Shown here piece by piece: positions 7,385 to 12,059 of a DNA stretch of 12,059 nucleotides (its first letter is position 1; every line of letters begins with the position of its first letter). Below the pieces are notes generated by a model. It made no database searches, had not been told where the DNA came from, and saw only the letters and a program-made list of their open reading frames with translations. This DNA comes from an uncultured Clostridium sp. (GTDB lineage Bacteria > Bacillota > Clostridia > Clostridiales > Clostridiaceae), in assembly GCF_937920395.1 (NCBI RefSeq), contig NZ_CALEVF010000202.1, positions 1 to 12,059 of the forward strand, given 5' to 3'. A program made the translations under genes and the position numbers.

Positions 7385-8052
7385 CTACTCCTTTACATAT
7401 TGAATATATTTTAATGCCATTTCGATGATCATTTTAATTTGTTCTTCCCCTTGTACATATTCATCACTTTCTAAAATATTACCGCTTAAAACAAGTTTCT
7501 GACACATACTCATAAGTGCGTGATTAATACTGAAATAAAATTTTTCACTATTCAAGTCATTACGTATGGTTTTATCTTCTTTTCCAATCTCCAATGCGTT
7601 TATAAGTAAGGGTTTTAAATCTACAATGCTTTTTTCATAAGTCTTTAAATTTTCTTTAGGAATCTTTTCTTTTACAACGTAGCGGTCAAATTCATCTATA
7701 AATCGAATGAATTGTTTATGACCATTGTAAAGTTTAATAAATACCGCTAATATGTCTTCCACTTTTGTAATTCCATTTTTACTTAGAAAATCTTCTTCTA
7801 CATAATATTTGTATATGTCACTGATTTCATCATTCCAAAACTTGCAGGCTATTTCAACCACTAGGCATGGTTTTGTTTTAAAATAACGATAAACAGAAGC
7901 TATCCCTATCTCAGCATTTTCAGCTATATCAATCACTTTTGTGTTTTCTATACCATGTTTTTTAATTACATCTAAAGCAGTAAGAATCACCTCTTCTTTT
8001 CTCTTATTTTTCTCATTTTCAAGTTCAGTTTTTCGTTTTTTCTTAAATCCAT
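7385..8052 (-). pseudogene. TetR-family transcriptional regulator with an N-terminal frameshift
   Basis: The main frame (7990-7385) encodes a TetR helix-turn-helix: helix 1 ILTALDVIKKHG, then TKVIDIAENAEIGIASVYRYF, followed by an all-helical ligand domain. The only well-placed start is the ATG at 8052 behind AAAGGAG, yet that frame stops after 21 codons at TGA (7989-7987). Adding one A to the A6 run (plus-strand T's at 8036-8041) joins it to the main frame, giving an N-terminus MDLRKKRKTELENEKNKRKE and a protein of about 222 residues. GTG at 7990 overlaps the stop as GTGA and could restart translation of a 201-residue form that keeps the DNA-binding helices. The gene is thus either a pseudogene or expressed by re-initiation. 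Its stop codon abuts the MFS gene. Confidence 0.75.
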
Positions 8053-8070
8053 GGTTGTCTCCTTTTACTT

Positions 8071-8085
8071 GATAGTCTAACTATC
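8071..8085. promoter_or_regulatory. 15-bp palindrome, candidate TetR operator
   Basis: GATAGT-CTA-ACTATC is a perfect inverted repeat with 6-bp arms and a 3-bp centre. It lies between the candidate -10 box and the ribosome binding site of the TetR gene, the usual place for an autoregulatory TetR operator, and its 15-bp size is typical. A second copy was not seen near other promoters in the window. Confidence 0.5.
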
Positions 8086-8097
8086 TATTTAATACAT

Positions 8098-8124
8098 AGT
8101 ATATCATCTTATTTTTTTTGTCGA
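8098..8124 (-). promoter_or_regulatory. Candidate promoter of the TetR-MFS-galactosidase operon
   Basis: On the minus strand TCGACA (8124-8119) matches five of six -35 bases and TATACT (8103-8098) five of six -10 bases. The spacer is 15 bases, shorter than ideal. The start site would fall close to the 15-bp palindrome, consistent with repression. Confidence 0.45.
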
Positions 8125-8275
8125 CGTTTTCATTTTAAAAACTAAAATATCATATCCATCATTAATTTTATGGATAGGAAGAACTAGAATTGATTAAAAC
8201 GACACTTGGAAGATTTTTTGATTAAAGAATAGGTATCAATAAAAACACATTTTATAACAAATTCACTATAAATAA

Positions 8276-8313
8276 ACCATAATAATCAATATATGTATTT
8301 ATTATGGTATAAT
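8276..8313 (+). promoter_or_regulatory. Extended -10 promoter overlapped by a 10-bp inverted repeat
   Basis: TGGTATAAT (8305-8313) is a perfect extended -10 element about 45 bases before the GTG start at 8358; no good -35 box is present. ACCATAATAA (8276-8285) is the exact inverse of TTATTATGGT (8299-8308), so the right arm covers the TG of the extended -10. A protein bound to this repeat would occlude the promoter. The promoter call is firm; the operator role is inference. Confidence 0.55.
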
Positions 8314-8357
8314 AGAAAGGCAGATATTTATTTTTTGCATAGAAAGGGAGCGGTAAA

Positions 8358-9605
8358 GTGCAGAAGGTTAATGAAATAAAAGTTGGTATAGGGTTTGCAA
8401 CTGGAAGAAAAAGCTTCCAAAAAGTACTTAGAACTAACATAAGCAATTGGGAAGAATCTGGTTTGGTAGAAAATAAAAGGATAAGTTTAAATGTTTTTGT
8501 GGCATATGATCTTCATTATAATAAAACTAAAGTTACTGATTACACAAATATACATCCAGATTTGGTTAAGCGGATCGATAGTAGCACTTTTATTGGAAGA
8601 GTATCAACACAAGAAGAAATTGACTATTTAATTAGAGAAGATATCCTTACACTTGAGGAAACTAAAAGGATCTTTGGTAAGGGGTATGCAGCTAAGCGTA
8701 ATGCTGTACTATATAATGCGATAAAAAATAACATGGATTATTTGGTGTTTCTAGATGATGACGAATACCCGATGGCAGTAACAAATACACATGATACGGC
8801 CATCTGGGGAGGGCAATTTGTACTGTCTGAGCATCTTAAGAACATTAAAAACGCAGACATTACTCATGGATATCATTGTGGATATATATCTCCTATACCA
8901 TATATTGAGTTTAATGACATTATGAATGAGGGAGATTTTAGAACATTTATTGAGGCTATCAGTAATGACGTTGTTAAGTGGGATACTCTAAAAGCAGTTA
9001 TGAAAAATGGAGGAATAACTTACGCTGATGTAGGTGTACTCACTAGCCATGATGCGGTGGAAGTTGTGGAAAAAAATCATTCTAAATTTATAACGGGGGC
9101 TAATCTGTGTATTAATCTTACGAATCCTGAGCGTGTTTTCCCTTTTTATAATCCGCCTGGGGCTAGAGGAGAAGATACTTTCTTAGCTACATGTTTAAGT
9201 GATAGAAAAGTTCTATGCGTGCCTTGTTACACATTTCATGATGGATTTTCTACATATAATCATCTTTTAGAGGGTGTTCTCCCAATAAGACTTAAGTTTA
9301 TTAGGGCTGACAACGAGAAGGTTATTACACGGTTTTACAATGTGTGTATAGGGTGGATTCGGTATAAACCATTATTACTCTATATAACACAGAGAGATAG
9401 TTATGAGGAAAAGATTAAAGAGATGAGAGAAGAATTGAAAGCTACGTTGCCGAAAATTTGTGAATATTTCGGAAAACCTGAATTTATGAATATTTTGTTA
9501 GAACTTGAGAAATATAATAGAAATGTAGAGAAACATTATGGGGAATTTCTTGAAACACAGATCATTTGGGCTAAAATTATGAAACACTTTGCAAAAAATG
9601 AATAA
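8358..9605 (+). CDS. GT-A fold glycosyltransferase (GT2-like)
   Basis: This 415-residue protein starts at GTG, supported by AAAGGGAG with a seven-base spacer. The pattern is that of a GT-A glycosyltransferase. An N-terminal strand region reads IKVGIGFATGRKSF. KGYAAKRNAVLYNA (109-122) matches the G..a.RN nucleotide-binding helix before the DxD. FLDDDEYP (131-138) supplies the metal-binding acidic motif. RGEDTF (270-275) fits the xED acceptor-base motif, and His294 in FHDG fits the usual third metal ligand. There is no membrane segment, so it is probably cytoplasmic or peripheral. The sugar donor and acceptor cannot be inferred, and no polysaccharide or sugar-nucleotide genes lie nearby. It has its own promoter and terminator and looks monocistronic. 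Confidence 0.7.
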   Translation: MQKVNEIKVGIGFATGRKSFQKVLRTNISNWEESGLVENKRISLNVFVAYDLHYNKTKVTDYTNIHPDLVKRIDSSTFIGRVSTQEEIDYLIREDILTLEETKRIFGKGYAAKRNAVLYNAIKNNMDYLVFLDDDEYPMAVTNTHDTAIWGGQFVLSEHLKNIKNADITHGYHCGYISPIPYIEFNDIMNEGDFRTFIEAISNDVVKWDTLKAVMKNGGITYADVGVLTSHDAVEVVEKNHSKFITGANLCINLTNPERVFPFYNPPGARGEDTFLATCLSDRKVLCVPCYTFHDGFSTYNHLLEGVLPIRLKFIRADNEKVITRFYNVCIGWIRYKPLLLYITQRDSYEEKIKEMREELKATLPKICEYFGKPEFMNILLELEKYNRNVEKHYGEFLETQIIWAKIMKHFAKNE

Positions 9606-9647
9606 TAATATATTTATAAACTTAATATACATATAAGTATAAAATTT

Positions 9648-9682
9648 AAAAAGCTCCTAACCATAGTGTTTAGGAGCTTTTT
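9648..9682 (+). terminator. Rho-independent terminator of the glycosyltransferase gene
   Basis: AAAAAGCTCCTAA (9648-9660) pairs with TTAGGAGCTTTTT (9670-9682), with a nine-base loop and a T5 end. The A's on the left arm mean it could also work on the minus strand. Confidence 0.85.
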
Positions 9683-9710
9683 AGTGTGCTAATATAAAAG
9701 CGAGTAAATG

Positions 9711-9736
9711 CAAGTATATGAATGATAATATACTTG
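9711..9736. repeat. 9-bp inverted repeat
   Basis: CAAGTATAT (9711-9719) and ATATACTTG (9728-9736) are exact inverses separated by eight bases. No U tract follows. It lies just upstream of the symporter fossil and may be a leftover control site of that gene. Confidence 0.4.
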
Positions 9737-9785
9737 TAAAAGTCAATTGTTGAAAAATTTACAACTGATAAAAATTAGTAAATAA

Positions 9786-10211
9786 TATATAATTATAAAT
9801 GGAAGGGTATGGGGAATACCACTTATCGTTTTATTATTCGGAACACATTTATTTTTAACATTTAGGCTAAAATTCATTCAAAAATATATATTTAAGGCTA
9901 TAAAAATATCAGTAACAAAAGATGATTTTGGTAAAAGAGCAATTGTTCCTTATAAAATACTTTGGGTTATATTTGTTTTTGTTGGATCAGTATTCTCGCT
10001 TAGTCTAGTTTGGGATTTAGCAGATTTGTTTAATGGATTAATGGCTATCCCGAATTTAATAGCTTTAATACTACTAAGCCCTGTAATTGTAAGCGAAACT
10101 AAGAAGTATTTATGGGATGATAATCTTGATGGAATAAATAATGATCCAATAAAGGTAATTGATGATAAAGGAAAGCTACATATATTTCAAATAACAATAA
10201 CTTATTTATAG
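9786..10211 (+). pseudogene. Fossil of an AGCS-family sodium:alanine (amino-acid) symporter
   Basis: The open frame from 9786, just after a TAA, has no ATG, GTG or TTG near the expected start and no ribosome binding site. It begins with VWGIPLIVLLFGTHLFLTFRL, the typical first membrane segment of AGCS (AlsT-like) carriers, followed by KFIQKYIFKAIKISVTKDD, the loop that follows it. The frame then jumps to the family's C-terminal end: FGKRAIVPYKILWVIFVFVG, DLADLFNGLMAIPNLIAL and SETKKYLWDDNLDGINNDP. Roughly 300 residues of the usual 450-500, including the transport core, are missing between them without a frame change. The tail after NDPIKVIDDK may also be altered. The former function was sodium-coupled uptake of alanine or glycine. 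A functional product is very unlikely. Confidence 0.82.
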
Positions 10212-10323
10212 ATTAAAACTGGCTAAAGTTAATTGAATGTTAACATGTTATAAATTTTTAATAGGTATTATATATAACTATTGTGATAAAATATTAATGT
10301 ATCAGATTTGAGAGGGGATAAAT

Positions 10324-10839
10324 ATGAAGTCAGTAAAAAAGATATTTCAAGATTGGATCTTACCGATATTTGTAGCAATTATTATAGCATTTATTATAAA
10401 TAAAGTGGTTTTCTTTAATGTCTCAGTTCCGACTGGGTCTATGCTACCAACAATACATTTAAATGATAAAATTTTAGTAACAAGAGTTCATAATAAAAAT
10501 AATCTTAAACATGGAGATATAGTGGTATTTCACTCAGATGAACTAGGTGAGGATTTAATAAAGAGACTTATTGGACTTCCTAATGACTTGGTGGAAGTTA
10601 AAGAAGATGGATCTGTTTACATAAATAATAAAAAAATAGACCAAAGTTATGTTAAATATCCAGGTGGTAAAATAGGAAAATATAAAGTTCCGGCTGATAG
10701 TTACTTTTTTATGGGAGACAATAGAATTAATTCTTTAGATGCTAGATATTGGCAAAAACCATATATACCTGAAAAAGATATAATGGGTAAGGCAAGAATA
10801 ATAATTAGTCCATTTGGTAGATTTGGAAAATTAAAATAA
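10324..10839 (+). CDS. lepB: Signal peptidase I
   Basis: This 171-residue type I signal peptidase cleaves signal peptides from exported proteins at the outer face of the membrane. One N-terminal membrane anchor (about 11-32) is followed by the catalytic serine Ser39 in VPTGSMLPTI, the general base Lys80 in DLIKRLIGLP, and the box E motif GDNRINSLDAR (131-141). The length is normal for the Gram-positive SipS-type enzyme. AGAGGGG lies seven bases before the ATG. No neighbouring export substrate is visible. It follows the symporter fossil and has its own downstream terminator, so it is probably transcribed alone; a clear promoter was not found in 10212-10310. Confidence 0.95.
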   Translation: MKSVKKIFQDWILPIFVAIIIAFIINKVVFFNVSVPTGSMLPTIHLNDKILVTRVHNKNNLKHGDIVVFHSDELGEDLIKRLIGLPNDLVEVKEDGSVYINNKKIDQSYVKYPGGKIGKYKVPADSYFFMGDNRINSLDARYWQKPYIPEKDIMGKARIIISPFGRFGKLK

Positions 10840-10840
10840 T

Positions 10841-10892
10841 AAAATAGTAGAATATAAATGCAAGTTTATATATCTGCTATTTTAATTTTTTT
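10841..10892 (+). terminator. Rho-independent terminator of lepB
   Basis: AAAATAGTAGA (10841-10851) pairs with TCTGCTATTTT (10873-10883) using one T-G wobble. The stem continues inward by ATATAAA against TTTATAT with one extra base, and a T7 tract runs to 10892. Confidence 0.8.
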
Positions 10893-11294
10893 AAAATTCA
10901 ATATAAATCAATTCATATTAAAATCTAATGATTAGTAAATTATTTTTTTATAAAATACCAACTAAAAACGATATTACAAAGGTGAATGTAATATTATAAT
11001 ATACTTATTTAAAAATTATTAATATTTTTTTGAGATTAGGAAACAATAAATAATTGATGCCAAAATCATAAAAATGAATAAAAATATGGTTGTACATTCA
11101 AAAATTGCAATATAGTATTGAATTGACTATACAATTAGGATATTAAGTCATGAAAAAGGAAGTAATGTGTAGATATTCAAGTGAAAAAGCGATACAGTAT
11201 GAGAATTTCGTAAAAAACAAGAAGTTTTCCATTTAGATATTTTTATAACATATGGTATTATAAATTTAATTAAAATATAAAGGAGGTACATCTT
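10893..11294. other. Gene-poor AT-rich leader region upstream of the OPT transporter
   Basis: About 400 bp without a recognisable gene. A weak promoter candidate is TTGCAA (11105-11110), a 17-base spacer, then TATACA (11128-11133), with an inverted repeat TATAGT/ACTATA (11111-11116, 11126-11131) inside it. A 28-codon frame runs from ATG 11150 to TAG 11236 with AGGA nine bases upstream. It matches nothing recognised and may be chance. No riboswitch or T-box consensus was identified. Confidence 0.4.
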
Positions 11295-12059
11295 ATGGAT
11301 AATAAATTGTCAAAAGGTGCATACGGTGGCGTATCTGGTAAAGATTACGTTCCATACGTTTCAACCGGTTCTAAAACAGGTGGAAACGTTGTCGTATTAA
11401 TAATAGGTATTTTTTTAGCGGCTTTGTTCTCAGCTTCAACTGCCTATTCAGGTATGAAATCTGGGCTTACAGTTGCTGCTGGTATACCAGGTTCTATAAT
11501 AGGATCAGCATTTATAGCTGCATTTGCTAAGCAAAAGGGTATACTTGGAAAAAATTTATTGCAAGGTATGTCAAGTGGTGGAGAATCTGTCGCTAGTGGT
11601 ATTATATTTGTTTTACCCGCAATCTTATTAATAGGTGCTAAAGTTACTTTTATCGAAGGTTTGGTTGTTGGTGTGGCTGGAGTTTTATTCGGTATAGGAA
11701 TAGCTTCTCTTGTTCATAATTACTTAATGATTGAAGAACATGGTAAATTAATGTACCCTGAATCAATGGCTATATCTGAAACACTTGTTGCTTCAGAAGG
11801 AACTGGAGAAACAATGAAGTTCATGGGAATAGGCTTTGGAATAGGAGGTATTATAACTCTTGTAACTAGTTCATTTTTCAATGTAGCTAACAACGTTATA
11901 AGTTATGTAAATGAATCTTTCTACAAGTGGAAATTTGAAGTCGAAGTTAATCCTCTATTATTAGGTATAGGATTTATAGTTGGCATAGATGTTTCATTAA
12001 CTATGTTTGCTGGTTCTATATTATCTAATTTCGGTATTATGCCTTTAATAGGATATTTC
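11295..12059 (+). CDS. OPT-family oligopeptide/metal-chelate transporter, 5' part
   Basis: The first 255 codons of a transporter that continues past the window. AGGAGG at 11281-11286 lies eight bases before the ATG. A polar N-terminus of about 30 residues (..GKDYVPYVSTG..) is followed by the characteristic first OPT segment, IGIFLAALFSASTAYSGMKS, then GLTVAAGIPGSIIG. Further hydrophobic segments lie at about 95-135, 170-190 and 215-255. MYPESMAISETL (about 157-168) fits the conserved loop of prokaryotic OPT proteins. The family imports small peptides or related compounds using the proton gradient; the substrate is not predictable here. The frame is intact throughout. Confidence 0.85.
   Translation, partial: MDNKLSKGAYGGVSGKDYVPYVSTGSKTGGNVVVLIIGIFLAALFSASTAYSGMKSGLTVAAGIPGSIIGSAFIAAFAKQKGILGKNLLQGMSSGGESVASGIIFVLPAILLIGAKVTFIEGLVVGVAGVLFGIGIASLVHNYLMIEEHGKLMYPESMAISETLVASEGTGETMKFMGIGFGIGGIITLVTSSFFNVANNVISYVNESFYKWKFEVEVNPLLLGIGFIVGIDVSLTMFAGSILSNFGIMPLIGYF

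Larger units (their letters stand above)
8053..8357. other. Divergent intergenic region
   Basis: This 305-bp stretch separates the leftward TetR operon from the rightward glycosyltransferase gene. It holds the operator palindrome, both candidate promoters and a second inverted repeat (listed separately). Between about 8125 and 8275 no coding frame, structured RNA or repeat could be recognised. Confidence 0.6.

Noticed and set aside
10240..10253. TAACATGTTA palindrome upstream of lepB as an operator
   Set aside because: Only 10 bp, in AT-rich sequence, and no reliable promoter could be placed next to it.
10893..11294. Riboswitch or T-box in the OPT leader
   Set aside because: No recognised conserved core and no terminator/antiterminator pair before the ribosome binding site.

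Overview
The window is AT-rich, uses strong GGAGG-type ribosome binding sites, relies on simple hairpin/U-tract terminators, and carries Clostridium-like genes (DUF1540 protein, single-membrane-span signal peptidase I, OPT transporter). It is most likely chromosomal DNA of a Clostridium or close relative. No phage, CRISPR, tRNA or rRNA was seen. 

Layout, left to right. Positions 1-52 are the 3' end of a group II intron: a domain VI hairpin with a bulged branch-point A and an intron end in ..CGAT. A terminator follows, then a small protein with two DUF1540 cysteine repeats (247-606) and an intact 23S rRNA m5U methyltransferase of the RlmD/RlmCD type (731-2122). A bidirectional terminator separates this from a long minus-strand operon (8052 down to 2252). 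In transcription order that operon encodes a TetR-type regulator, an MFS transporter, a GH36 alpha-galactosidase, a GT-B glycosyltransferase resembling MGDG synthase/UgtP, and an alpha/beta hydrolase of the monoacylglycerol lipase type. On the plus strand beyond it are a GT-A type glycosyltransferase (8358-9605), the fossil of an AGCS sodium:amino-acid symporter (9786-10211), signal peptidase I (10324-10839), a long gene-poor AT-rich stretch, and the first 255 codons of an OPT-family transporter running off the end.

The main result is the state of the minus-strand operon. Its three promoter-proximal genes all carry lesions visible by translation, while the two distal genes are intact. TetR appears to have lost one A from a poly-A run near its start. 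The MFS gene has no canonical start at its expected N-terminus, an in-frame TGA, and an apparent in-frame loss of about two membrane segments. The alpha-galactosidase is split into three reading frames, once by an extra copy of the 8-bp unit GATGAAAA and once by a missing T in a short T run. All three frameshift breaks coincide with NTGA stop/start overlaps, so coupled re-initiation of the pieces is possible. The gene set (galactosidase, galactolipid-synthase-like transferase, acylglycerol lipase, transporter) suggests glycolipid or galactoside handling; this is inference. The AGCS fossil, which joins N-terminal and C-terminal protein segments with the middle missing, shows a second site of gene loss.

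If the operon was once induced through its TetR regulator, a 15-bp perfect palindrome just upstream of the TetR ribosome binding site is the natural operator candidate. How the intact distal genes are now expressed is an open question.
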